The position numbers and the translations under genes are program-made. Shown here piece by piece: positions 24,556 through 31,988 of a stretch of DNA of 64,000 bases (the stretch's first letter is position 1; every line of letters starts with the position of its first letter). The notes below the pieces were generated by a model. It made no database searches. It was given only the letters and a program-made list of their open reading frames with translations, and had not been told where the DNA came from. This DNA is from Aeromicrobium choanae (GTDB lineage Bacteria; Actinomycetota; Actinomycetes; Propionibacteriales; Nocardioidaceae): contig NZ_LT796768.1 in the NCBI RefSeq assembly GCF_900167475.1, positions 2,666,001-2,730,000 on the forward strand, in the 5' to 3' direction.

Positions 24556-25667
24556 TCTACCTCGACCACGCCGCCACGTCCCCGGTGCGCCGCGAGGTGC
24601 TGGAGGCGATGTGGCCGTTCCTGACCCGCGACTTCGGCAACCCGGCCAGCCACCACGAGGTGGGGGCCGCCGCGCGCCGGGCGCTCGACGACGCCCGGCG
24701 GCGGGTGGCCGCCGTGCTCGGCGCCCGGGGCGGTGAGGTCACGTTCTGCAGCGGCGGCACCGAGTCCGACAACACCGCGATCAAGGGGATCGCCCTGGCC
24801 GACCCGCGCGGACGTCACGTCGTGGTCAGCGCGGTGGAGCACCCGGCGGTGCTCGAGTCCGCGGCCTGGCTCGGCCGGCTCGGGTTCGAGGTGACGGAGC
24901 TGCCCGTGGACGCCGAGGGGCTCGTCGACCCGGGCCGGCTCGCCGCGGCCCTGCGCGACGACACCACGGTCGTGAGCATCCAGTACGCGAACAACGAGGT
25001 CGGCACCGTCCAGCCCATCGCTGCGCTGGCGGCCGTCGCCGCCGAGCGCGGCGTCCCCTTCCACACCGATGCGGTGCAGGCCGCGGGCTGGCTCGACCTC
25101 GACGCGCGCGCCCTCGGCGTCACCGCCCTCAGCATCAGCGGGCACAAGCTCGGCACGCCCAAGGGCGTCGGGGTGCTGTGGATCGACCGGCGCCAGGCCT
25201 GGGAGCCGCTCGTGCACGGCGGCGCGCAGCAGGACGGGCGGCGCTCAGGCACCGAGGACGTCGCCGGCGCCGTCGGCATCGCCACGGCGCTCGAGCTCGG
25301 CCACGGCGATCCGTACACCGTCTCGGCGCGCCGGGATCGCTTCGTCGCGCTGGTCGAGGAGCTCGTGCCCGGAGCCGAGCTCACGGGGCACCGTGAGCAG
25401 CGCCTGCCCGGTCACGCCTCGTTCGTTCTGACGCAGACGCCGCGCAGCGGGGAGTCGATCCTGGTGGACCTCGACGCGCGAGGGATCGTCACCTCGAGCG
25501 GCTCGGCCTGCGCCGCCGGGAGCGACGAGCCCAGCCACGTGCTCACGGCGATGGGCCACGACCGCGAGACCGCCCAGACCGCCGTGCGCTTCACGTTCGA
25601 CGCCTCGGTGGACGACGAGGCGCTGCACAGGGCGGCCGAGGAGTTCGCCCAGGTGGCGAAGGCCTGA
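24552..25667 (+). CDS. nadS: NifS-like cysteine desulfurase (NadS)
   Basis: A PLP-dependent class V aminotransferase-fold desulfurase, 371 residues. The family motifs are IYLDHAATSP at the N-terminus, SISGHKLGTPKG with the PLP-binding lysine, and SSGSACAAGS with the reactive cysteine on the mobile loop. It is the last gene of the nrtR-nadABC operon (GTGA overlap with nadC). Desulfurases in this position (nadS) are thought to build or repair the oxygen-sensitive cluster of NadA. A general housekeeping role cannot be excluded, but the coupling argues for the dedicated one. The stop is one base from the convergent lipoprotein gene, with no terminator between. Confidence 0.9.
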   Translation: MIYLDHAATSPVRREVLEAMWPFLTRDFGNPASHHEVGAAARRALDDARRRVAAVLGARGGEVTFCSGGTESDNTAIKGIALADPRGRHVVVSAVEHPAVLESAAWLGRLGFEVTELPVDAEGLVDPGRLAAALRDDTTVVSIQYANNEVGTVQPIAALAAVAAERGVPFHTDAVQAAGWLDLDARALGVTALSISGHKLGTPKGVGVLWIDRRQAWEPLVHGGAQQDGRRSGTEDVAGAVGIATALELGHGDPYTVSARRDRFVALVEELVPGAELTGHREQRLPGHASFVLTQTPRSGESILVDLDARGIVTSSGSACAAGSDEPSHVLTAMGHDRETAQTAVRFTFDASVDDEALHRAAEEFAQVAKA

Positions 25668-25668
25668 C

Positions 25669-26265
25669 TCAGCCCTGCGCGCGCTGCACGGCCTGCGGCA
25701 GCAGCTCGGCGGCGGTGACCGAGGGCTCGCCCTCGCCGAGGTGGTCGACCGTGACCACGACGGCGGTGTCGTCGTCGGCCGGGGCGTAGACGCGCTCGGT
25801 GGTCTGTGGGCCCTCGGACGTGTCCTGGACCGTGCGGAAGCCGACCGCGCCGTCGGGCAGGCCCTCGATCCGCTCGAAGCTCCCGCTCGGGATGTCCGCG
25901 GTCAGGCACTCGGTGATCGCCGCGTCGACCTGGTCGATGGTGTGGTCGATCGTGGTCTGGTTCTGCGCCGGACCCTGCAGCGACGACCTGACCTGGTCGC
26001 CGTCGGCCAGCACGTACAGGGCGCTGACGTCGTCGGAGTCGGTGATCGTGAGGTTGTACTCGCCCTCCATCGCGGCGCAGTTCGTCCTCGTGAGCACCGA
26101 GCGGTCGTCGGTGGAGACCTTCTCGACCTCCGGCAGGTCCTCGCGCTGCAGCAGGGTGGCGGGCACGTCGTCGCGGTCGGTGCCGCCCTTCGGCTCCTCG
26201 TCGGCACACCCCGCCAGCAGGGCGGCGGCCGCGACGGCGCCGATCAGCAGTCGCCGCACCGTCAC
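25669..26265 (-). CDS. Lipoprotein of unknown function, 198 aa
   Basis: The precursor has a signal peptide (MTVRRLL then a hydrophobic stretch) and lipobox LLAGC with the lipid-bearing cysteine at residue 20. The mature part is acidic and carries two further cysteines (TNCAAM and TECLTA), likely forming a disulfide outside the membrane, and ends with a VVVTVDHLGEG-like strand. It is reminiscent of sensor-domain lipoproteins of actinobacteria but I do not recognise the family. The GTG start overlaps the stop of the 662-aa gene upstream (GTGA), so these two and the 114-aa gene form one operon. Confidence 0.75.
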   Translation of the reverse strand: MTVRRLLIGAVAAAALLAGCADEEPKGGTDRDDVPATLLQREDLPEVEKVSTDDRSVLTRTNCAAMEGEYNLTITDSDDVSALYVLADGDQVRSSLQGPAQNQTTIDHTIDQVDAAITECLTADIPSGSFERIEGLPDGAVGFRTVQDTSEGPQTTERVYAPADDDTAVVVTVDHLGEGEPSVTAAELLPQAVQRAQG

Positions 26266-28250
26266 TCGCCCGCCGGTCCGTAGTACTCGAGGAACTCGTC
26301 CCGGTAGGGGCCCTCGAGGTCGTTGTTCGACGCGTAGGAGCTCACGCCCGACATCGCCGACTGGGCGTAGCTGGACATCTCGTTGGCCGGGATGTCGCCG
26401 GCGTTGATGAGCCGCCCGTTCTCGAAGAAGCTGTCGGGCACCTGGTCGCGGGGGATGACGCCGGACTCCACGAGCGCGAGGTAGGCCTGGATCTTGACCC
26501 GGTTCGTGCCCGCCGCGGCGCGGTCGTTGGCGTTGTCCGTGGCGGCCGCGCCCTCGGAGGTGAAGGCGTCGCCGCCCGCGTCCTTGCCGAGGTCGACCGC
26601 CTGGCTGTAGCCGAAGTCGATCAGCTTGCTGCCCCAGTCGCCGACCACGTCGGCCCCGGGCAGCGGGACCATGCCCGCGGCGTCGCCGACGAGGTCGATG
26701 AAGGCCTGGCGCTGGGCGTCGCGGCTCTCGGCGCCCTCGATCTCGACCTGGCCCACCGAGTACTCGGCGAAGCCCTGGAGGGCGGCCGAGCGCTGGAGGA
26801 CGTCGCGCAGCTGCATGCGCAGGTCGGGGTCGTCGGGGTTCGCCTCGAGTGCCGCGGCGATGTTGTTGACCTGGGTCTGCTGGTAGGCGCCCGTGCCCTC
26901 GGCGATGCTCTGCATGCCGTCGGGCGTGCCCATCGCGACCTGCATGAGCGAGTCGAGGTCGTCGCTGAACAGGATCGGGTAGTGCTCGAACGTGCCCAGG
27001 TTGTCGATCGTGAGGCTCTTGGAGCCGCCGTCGCCGTCCTCGTTCGGGAAGCGCAGCGCGGTGTCGACCGCGGGCATGTAGAACTTCAGCAGGTCGGCGA
27101 TGTGCGGGGACGCGGCCTTGGCGTCCTCGGGGTTGAAGCCCGGGCTGTTCGCCACCTGGTCGAGGAACCGCGAGACCAGTCCGGTGGTGGCCTCGGGATC
27201 GCTCGTGAGGTTGGCCTCCGAGGTGCCGATGCCCTCGACGGCGTGCGAGATGCCGCCGTAGCCGTCGGCCTTCCACTCGCGGTCGTTGAAGTAGTAGGTC
27301 TGGCGGTTCCAGCCGTCGTCGGTGGGCTCGGTGAAGAAGGTCAGGCCGGCCTCGGGGTTCTCCCCGAAGTTGTGCATGATCGCGGCCATCGGGTCGTCGT
27401 ACCAGCCGTCGTACTCGTCCTTCGTCGGCAGCGGACCGTGACCATTGTGGTTGTACCAGTCCTGCGCCGTGAGCGGGCCGTCCTGCGCCATGCGCTCGAA
27501 GCCGTCGAGCGTCCGTGCGGCGCCGAGCAGGAAGTCGTCGTCGTAGGTGGTGTCCTGCATGAGGTACGTGAGGATGTTGGCGCCGTTCATCCCCATGCCG
27601 AACTCTTCGGAGAAGGCCCGCTGCTCCTCGTCGGTGAGCAGGGGAGCGCAGCTGTACCGCACGATCTCCTCGCCGAACGTCTCGGCGGGGAAGCCGGGCG
27701 CGTTCGAGGCGGTGGACAGGCCGGTGCGGAACTCCTCGGCCAGCGAGGTGTACTTCTCGGGGTCGGCGACGCCGCCATAGCCCATCGCCGACGAGATGTT
27801 CGCCATGAAGCCGACGGTGCCGTCGGGCCCCAGCTCGGTGAACATCGCCGCCATGACGTCGGGATCCTCGTTCCACGTCTCGAGCAGGCCGGCGATGTGG
27901 TCGAGGTCCTCCTCGGAGGAGCTGGCATCGATCGAGGCGGCCGCCGAGGCGAGTTCCTGGCCGAGCATCTCCTTGACGCTGGAGAGCGTGTCGCTCGTGA
28001 CCGAGTAGGTGGCCGAGCCCGTGCCCTCCTTGTCCAGCAGGATCGCGAGGTCACGGCGCGTGGTGAGGTCCTCGAGGTGGTCGTCCAGCCAGCGGGTCTT
28101 CTTGCCCAGCGAGCTGTCCGACAGGCTCGGCAGGCTGATCGGGGAGGCGGATCGCGCGACGGCGGCCTGCGACTGGACCTCGGTGGAGAGGTCCTGCATC
28201 GCGGTGATCGCCGCGCCGATCTCGTCGATCTTGATCGTGACGGTGGTCAT
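26262..28250 (-). CDS. Large protein of a WXG100-linked locus, 662 aa, function unknown
   Basis: The product begins with a short alpha-helical segment (IKIDEIGAAITAMQDLSTEVQSQ, with no signal peptide) like the N-terminal helices of type VII substrates. It continues with a long mostly helical body containing repeated LGPDGTVGFMANIS-, NFGENPEAGLTFF- and SPHIADLLKFY-type segments, a pattern I associate with DUF6571-like actinobacterial proteins. A hydrophobic GDAAGMVPLPGADVVGDW stretch lies near 540-560 before a helical C-terminus. No toxin motif is evident. A ribosome site (GAGAGGG) precedes the ATG. The 114-aa gene is nine bases upstream, the lipoprotein overlaps downstream, and a WXG100-like gene is divergent. 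A secreted effector or cell-surface protein is possible but unproven. Confidence 0.7.
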   Translation of the reverse strand: MTTVTIKIDEIGAAITAMQDLSTEVQSQAAVARSASPISLPSLSDSSLGKKTRWLDDHLEDLTTRRDLAILLDKEGTGSATYSVTSDTLSSVKEMLGQELASAAASIDASSSEEDLDHIAGLLETWNEDPDVMAAMFTELGPDGTVGFMANISSAMGYGGVADPEKYTSLAEEFRTGLSTASNAPGFPAETFGEEIVRYSCAPLLTDEEQRAFSEEFGMGMNGANILTYLMQDTTYDDDFLLGAARTLDGFERMAQDGPLTAQDWYNHNGHGPLPTKDEYDGWYDDPMAAIMHNFGENPEAGLTFFTEPTDDGWNRQTYYFNDREWKADGYGGISHAVEGIGTSEANLTSDPEATTGLVSRFLDQVANSPGFNPEDAKAASPHIADLLKFYMPAVDTALRFPNEDGDGGSKSLTIDNLGTFEHYPILFSDDLDSLMQVAMGTPDGMQSIAEGTGAYQQTQVNNIAAALEANPDDPDLRMQLRDVLQRSAALQGFAEYSVGQVEIEGAESRDAQRQAFIDLVGDAAGMVPLPGADVVGDWGSKLIDFGYSQAVDLGKDAGGDAFTSEGAAATDNANDRAAAGTNRVKIQAYLALVESGVIPRDQVPDSFFENGRLINAGDIPANEMSSYAQSAMSGVSSYASNNDLEGPYRDEFLEYYGPAGE

Positions 28251-28259
28251 GACGCCCTC

Positions 28260-28604
28260 TCAGTACATGCTCTGCATGCGCCACTGACGGGGCCAGTTGT
28301 TGCCGCGCCAGTCGTTCTCGGGGACCATGTCCGGCTCGGACCCGATCCGGGCCTGGATCGTGGAGACCGCGTCGTCGAAGGCCTCGGGGATGCCGGTGCA
28401 CTGCTCCTTGAGCTCGGCGATCCAGGAGTCGGCCTCGGTGCAGACCCACCCGCCGTTGGCCAGGGGGTTGGCGATCGCGTCGAGCGGCGATCCGTAACCG
28501 GAGTAGACGTTGTTCCCGCAGTTGGACACGGTCGTCTTCGCCGACTGCAGCGTGTTGCGGAACAGGTTCGGCTCGGTCGTGTCCTCGGTGTCTTCAGGTG
28601 TCAT
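28260..28604 (-). CDS. Small conserved-looking protein, 114 aa, first gene of the operon
   Basis: An acidic N-terminus (TPEDTEDTTEPN) is followed by a helical region with three cysteines (SNCGNN, WVCTEADSW, KEQCTG) and a tryptophan-rich end (NDWRGNNWPRQWRMQSMY). There is no signal peptide or membrane segment. Length and helical content match WXG100-like partners that precede large type VII substrates, but no WxG turn is visible, so this is only a positional analogy. GGGGGAAA lies before the ATG. It reads in the same direction as the 662-aa gene with a nine-base gap and away from the WXG100-like gene at 28807. Confidence 0.65.
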   Translation of the reverse strand: MTPEDTEDTTEPNLFRNTLQSAKTTVSNCGNNVYSGYGSPLDAIANPLANGGWVCTEADSWIAELKEQCTGIPEAFDDAVSTIQARIGSEPDMVPENDWRGNNWPRQWRMQSMY

Positions 28605-28806
28605 CGTTTCCCCCGGCGATGGTTGCTTCGGCGTGGCCCAGCGTAGCGCCGATCGATGACGCCGTCAGCCCGACGTGGTCACAACGGGCCATGCCCGATG
28701 GTCGGGTAGGGCTGCCAACGGGCGATCTGTCCGATACGCTCGTGGCCAGCATCCTGGTCCCTGCGTTCGAAATATCGGGGGACGAACTCACGAAGGAGAC
28801 AAACCC

Positions 28807-29112
28807 ATGGTGCAAGCTCGGATCGAAGATCTCTACGCGCTGTACAACACGCTCAACAAGTCGATGCAGGAAACGGACACGATGGTCTCCAACGTGGACG
28901 CGTCCCTGAACCAGGCGAACGAGGAGTGGCAGTCCACCGGCGCCAAGGAGTTCAACGAGGCCTGGATCCAGTTCAAGCAGGCGCTCACGCAGCTGTGCCA
29001 GGCGTTCTCGAACGCCGGAACTGACGTCGCCTTCCAGCACAACAAGTTCGCCGAGGGCGCGAAGGAAGCCGATCAGCACCCCGTGCTGACGCCCCTGCAG
29101 TCGCCTCGCTGA
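28807..29112 (+). CDS. WXG100-family (ESX) small protein
   Basis: A 101-residue all-helical protein with the ESAT-6/WXG100 two-helix plan: helix 1 (about 5-38, IEDLYALYNTLNKSMQETDTMV), a central turn and helix 2 (about 45-85). The turn reads EEWQSTGAKEF, with W41 kept but serine in place of the usual glycine of W-x-G. Such proteins form dimers secreted by type VII systems; none of the secretion machinery (EccC and others) is in the window. AGGAG precedes the ATG and a hairpin terminator follows, so it is likely transcribed on its own. It is divergent from the 114/662-aa operon. Confidence 0.82.
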   Translation: MVQARIEDLYALYNTLNKSMQETDTMVSNVDASLNQANEEWQSTGAKEFNEAWIQFKQALTQLCQAFSNAGTDVAFQHNKFAEGAKEADQHPVLTPLQSPR

Positions 29113-29121
29113 CCTGACCTC

Positions 29122-29152
29122 GACGCCCGGCTCCCTCGTGGGGCCGGGCGTC
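29122..29152 (+). terminator. Hairpin terminator after WXG100 gene
   Basis: GACGCCCGGC (29122-29131) pairs perfectly with GCCGGGCGTC (29143-29152), and the sequence continues TCGGTTCGT. It lies ten bases after the WXG100 stop. Confidence 0.65.
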
Positions 29153-29175
29153 TCGGTTCGTGCTGAAGGAGTTCC

Positions 29176-29754
29176 ATGCGCAAGACCCTCGCCGGTGCCG
29201 CCGCCCTCGTGCTGACGCTCGGCCTGACCGCCGCGTGCGGCAGTGACGACAGCGATCCTGCGGACCCGAAGCCCAGCGCGTCAGCCACCACGTCTGCGCC
29301 CACCACCGAAGCGGCCTGGTCCGCCGACGCCAAGCCGGAGCGACCCGTGGACGAGCAGTCCGAGGCAGGCGCCCAGGCGTTCGCCGAGTTCGCCGCCGAC
29401 ACGGTCTTCTACATGATGGCCACCTCGGACGTGCCGGCGCTGACCGCGATCGCCGACGTCGCCACGTGCGAGTCGTGCCAGGGCTGGGTCGACAACTACG
29501 ACAATGGCAAGATCAACAAGAAGTCGATCCTGACGGGCCCCGCCACCTACGAGTTGGCCGGGAAGCCCACGATCACCGATGATGTCTTCTACCAGGTGAA
29601 GCTGACGATGGACGTGCCGAAGGGCCGCTCGGTCGTCACGACGGACGGCAAGAAGAAGGCAGAGACGATCAAGGCGGCCCAGGGGCTTCCCTTCAAGGCC
29701 GACATCCAGTGGAAGGACGACCAGTGGCTGCTGCTGCGATACGACCTCGGCTGA
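29176..29754 (+). CDS. DUF6318-like lipoprotein
   Basis: A 192-residue precursor with signal peptide and lipobox LTAAC (cysteine 21), then a low-complexity Asp/Ser/Thr/Pro linker (about 24-45) and a small NTF2-like globular domain. The AFAEFAADTVFYMMATSD helix, a CESCQGW pair of cysteines and a WLLLRYDLG end match DUF6318-type lipoproteins of actinobacteria; the function of that family is not known. An AAGGAG sits seven bases before the ATG. Its 3' end overlaps the start of the secreted PKD gene, linking the two in one transcript. Confidence 0.75.
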   Translation: MRKTLAGAAALVLTLGLTAACGSDDSDPADPKPSASATTSAPTTEAAWSADAKPERPVDEQSEAGAQAFAEFAADTVFYMMATSDVPALTAIADVATCESCQGWVDNYDNGKINKKSILTGPATYELAGKPTITDDVFYQVKLTMDVPKGRSVVTTDGKKKAETIKAAQGLPFKADIQWKDDQWLLLRYDLG

Positions 29755-30656
29755 GGGGCCTGCGTCGAGCGGCCTCGATCCTGGCGCTGACGACCGCTCT
29801 GGTCTTCGGCGCCGGAGTCGGCGCGTACGCCGATCCCACGTGGGACGGCGAGAACACCGACGGCGGCACCGACGTCGGTGGGTCCGACGGTGGCTCGAAC
29901 GGCAACCCGGGCACCGGGGGCAACAACGGAGGCGGCGGCGCGATTCGCGTGCCCGTGCCGTGGACCCAGAAGGTCTTCGTGCCCTACTGCTCCGACAACT
30001 CGGTGCGCGCCACCGGGCGCGGCGTCGGTGACTACGAGACGGTCGGCGACGTCCTCTGCACCGGCTTCGGCTCCTGCCCGGCCGAGGGCGACTACCGCTA
30101 CCGCGTCTTCGAGCGCTCGATGGGCCCCGACAACCTCGCGACCGAGGACAACTTCCGCAGCGCCGGAGTCGTCTGCCGCGGACAGGACGAGCCCAACGAG
30201 TCCGAGCCGCCGACGATCACCACCGAGGACATCATCGAGCGCGCCCGCGCGCTCGCACCGACGCCCACGTTCGTGATCGAGCCGGCTGATCGCTCGTACG
30301 TCAACATCCCGACGAACTTCGCGGCGCAGGCGCAGGGCGCCACCGTCACCGTCGAGCTGCTCGGCTACTCGATCCCGGTGGAGTTCACCCCCGGCGACGT
30401 GACCTGGTCCTTCGGTGACGGCCGTTCAGGCAGCGGCGTCGGTGTGCGCAGCGCCTCCGTCGGCCAGGCCGGCGCGGTCGAGCACGCCTACGCCCGCTCG
30501 GGTGACTACAGCGTCTCGGTCACCGTCGGCTACACCGCGCGCATCTTCGTGCCCAACGGCCCGCCGATCGACATGCCGACGCCGATCACCCGCACCTCCG
30601 CGCCCCAGGCGCTCGAGGTTGGCGAGATCCAGTCCGTCGTCACCGAGGTCGACTGA
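29724..30656 (+). CDS. Secreted PKD-domain protein, 310 aa
   Basis: An arginine-rich start (RPRLRGLRR) and hydrophobic core ending in GAYADP form a Sec signal peptide (about 1-36), followed by an Asp/Gly/Asn-rich spacer (about 40-75). A cysteine-bearing region (SDNSVRA..., about 80-150) precedes a PKD-like beta-sandwich (about 210-300) recognised by VTWSFGDGRSGSG and VEHAYARSGDYSVSVTV. PKD domains mediate surface protein contacts. The GTG at 29724 has AAGGA seven bases upstream and lies inside the previous gene (31-base overlap); GTG 29709 is an alternative. It belongs with the lipoprotein and WXG100-like genes in a cell-surface cluster. Confidence 0.78.
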   Translation: MAAAAIRPRLRGLRRAASILALTTALVFGAGVGAYADPTWDGENTDGGTDVGGSDGGSNGNPGTGGNNGGGGAIRVPVPWTQKVFVPYCSDNSVRATGRGVGDYETVGDVLCTGFGSCPAEGDYRYRVFERSMGPDNLATEDNFRSAGVVCRGQDEPNESEPPTITTEDIIERARALAPTPTFVIEPADRSYVNIPTNFAAQAQGATVTVELLGYSIPVEFTPGDVTWSFGDGRSGSGVGVRSASVGQAGAVEHAYARSGDYSVSVTVGYTARIFVPNGPPIDMPTPITRTSAPQALEVGEIQSVVTEVD

Positions 30657-30673
30657 CCTCACGCCTCCGGCGT

Positions 30674-30699
30674 GCCCGCTGCCATCTCGCGTAGCGGGC
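30674..30699. terminator. Weak hairpin between convergent genes
   Basis: GCCCGCT (30674-30680) and AGCGGGC (30693-30699) can pair with a 12-base loop between the stops of the PKD gene and the convergent Lrp-like gene. There is no T-run. Confidence 0.35.
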
Positions 30700-30710
30700 C
30701 CGCCGGGTGG

Positions 30711-30947
30711 TCAGATCCGGACGACGGGGCAGGTCAGCGTGCGGGTGATGCCCGGGACGCGCTGGATCTGCGAGACCACCAGGGTGCCGAGCTCGTCGAC
30801 CGAGGGGCCCTCGGCCCGCACGATGACGTCGTAGGGACCGGTGACGTCCTCGGACAGCTCGACCCCCTCGATCTGGGCGATCGCGGCGGCGACGTCGGCG
30901 GCCTTGCCGACCTCGGTCTGCACGAGGATGTAGGCGTGAACGGCCAT
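30711..30947 (-). CDS. Stand-alone Lrp/AsnC effector (RAM) domain protein
   Basis: A 78-residue protein made only of the RAM ligand-binding domain of Lrp/AsnC regulators: AVHAYILVQTEVG strand, a helix (ADVAAAIAQIEGV), then the GPYDVIVRAEG turn and a helix ending in a GITRTLTC strand. The helix-turn-helix is missing, so it cannot bind DNA alone. Such SARP-like stand-alone RAM proteins may sense amino acids or modulate full-length Lrp proteins through mixed oligomers. It is monocistronic, divergent from thiL. Confidence 0.88.
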   Translation of the reverse strand: MAVHAYILVQTEVGKAADVAAAIAQIEGVELSEDVTGPYDVIVRAEGPSVDELGTLVVSQIQRVPGITRTLTCPVVRI

Positions 30948-31016
30948 CGGGGAACCTGCTTTCTTTCGGCCCGGGACACGCTATCGCAGTCGCCTCGGTC
31001 CGACGCGGTCGGCTGA

Positions 31017-31028
31017 GACAATGACCCT
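31017..31028 (+). promoter_or_regulatory. -10 element of a leaderless transcript (GACAAT)
   Basis: GACAAT at 31017-31022 followed by six bases and the GTG of thiL at 31029. Confidence 0.45.
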
Positions 31029-31973
31029 GTGAGCGAGCAGACGATTGCGGAACTGGGCGAGTTCGGGCTGATCGATCTCGTCAGGGGGCGACTCGGCACC
31101 AGCGACTACGTGCTGGTGGGTCCGGGGGACGACGCCGCGCACATCGCCACGGCCGACGGCACCTACGTGACCGCGACCGACATCCTCGTCGAGGGCCGCC
31201 ACTTCCGCCGCGACTGGTCCACCGCCGCCGACATCGGCCGCAAGGCTGTCGCCGCGAATCTCTCCGACATCAACGCCATGGGCGGCGTCGCCACGGCCCT
31301 GCTGGTCGCCTTCGCGGCGCCGGGCGACTTGCCGGTCTCCTGGGTGGCCGACCTCGTCGGCGGCATGGTGGAGGAGTGCGACAAGGTCGGCGCCAAGATC
31401 GTCGGCGGCGACATGTCGTCCGCCGAGCAGGTGATCCTGTCGATCACCGCCCTCGGCGACGCCGAGCGTCCCGTCACCCGTGCGGGCGCGAAGGCCGGCG
31501 ACCAGGTCGCCTACGCCGGCACCCTCGGGCTCGCCTCCGCCGGGTACGGAGCGCTGAGCCGTGGCTTCCGGTCTCCCAAGGCTGCCGTCGACGAGCACCG
31601 CACCCCCCACCCGCCGTACGCGGCGGGCCCCGCGGCCGCGGCCGCGGGAGCCACCTCGATGATCGACATCAGCGACGGCCTGCTGGCCGACCTTGGCCAC
31701 GTGGCGCGGGCCAGCAAGGTCGCGATCGATCTCGACCCTGCGGCCTTCACGATCCTCGACGCCGTGCAGACGGTGGCCGGAGCGCTTGGCGGCGTCGACC
31801 CGCTCAGGTTCGTGCTGACCGGCGGCGACGACTACGCGCTGGCCGCCACCTTCGCGGCCGGGACGACCCTGCCGGACGGCTGGACGAAGATCGGCACGGT
31901 CCGGGCCGGTGAGGGCGTCACCGTTGCCGGCGCCCCGTACGAGGGCGGCACCGGCCACAAGCACTGGACCTGA
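31029..31973 (+). CDS. thiL: Thiamine-monophosphate kinase (ThiL)
   Basis: Phosphorylates thiamine monophosphate to the cofactor thiamine diphosphate with ATP. The 314-residue product follows the AIR-synthase-related fold: GPGDDAAHI near the N-terminus, VAANLSDINAMGGVATALLVAF, the IVGGDMSSA metal-binding segment, SMIDISDGLLADLGHVA and the GGDDYAL motif near the C-terminus. These acidic magnesium sites are all kept. It faces the Lrp-like gene divergently and converges on the amidase with 15 bases between the stops. Confidence 0.95.
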   Translation: MSEQTIAELGEFGLIDLVRGRLGTSDYVLVGPGDDAAHIATADGTYVTATDILVEGRHFRRDWSTAADIGRKAVAANLSDINAMGGVATALLVAFAAPGDLPVSWVADLVGGMVEECDKVGAKIVGGDMSSAEQVILSITALGDAERPVTRAGAKAGDQVAYAGTLGLASAGYGALSRGFRSPKAAVDEHRTPHPPYAAGPAAAAAGATSMIDISDGLLADLGHVARASKVAIDLDPAAFTILDAVQTVAGALGGVDPLRFVLTGGDDYALAATFAAGTTLPDGWTKIGTVRAGEGVTVAGAPYEGGTGHKHWT

Positions 31974-31988
31974 GCGCTCGGACCCGGC

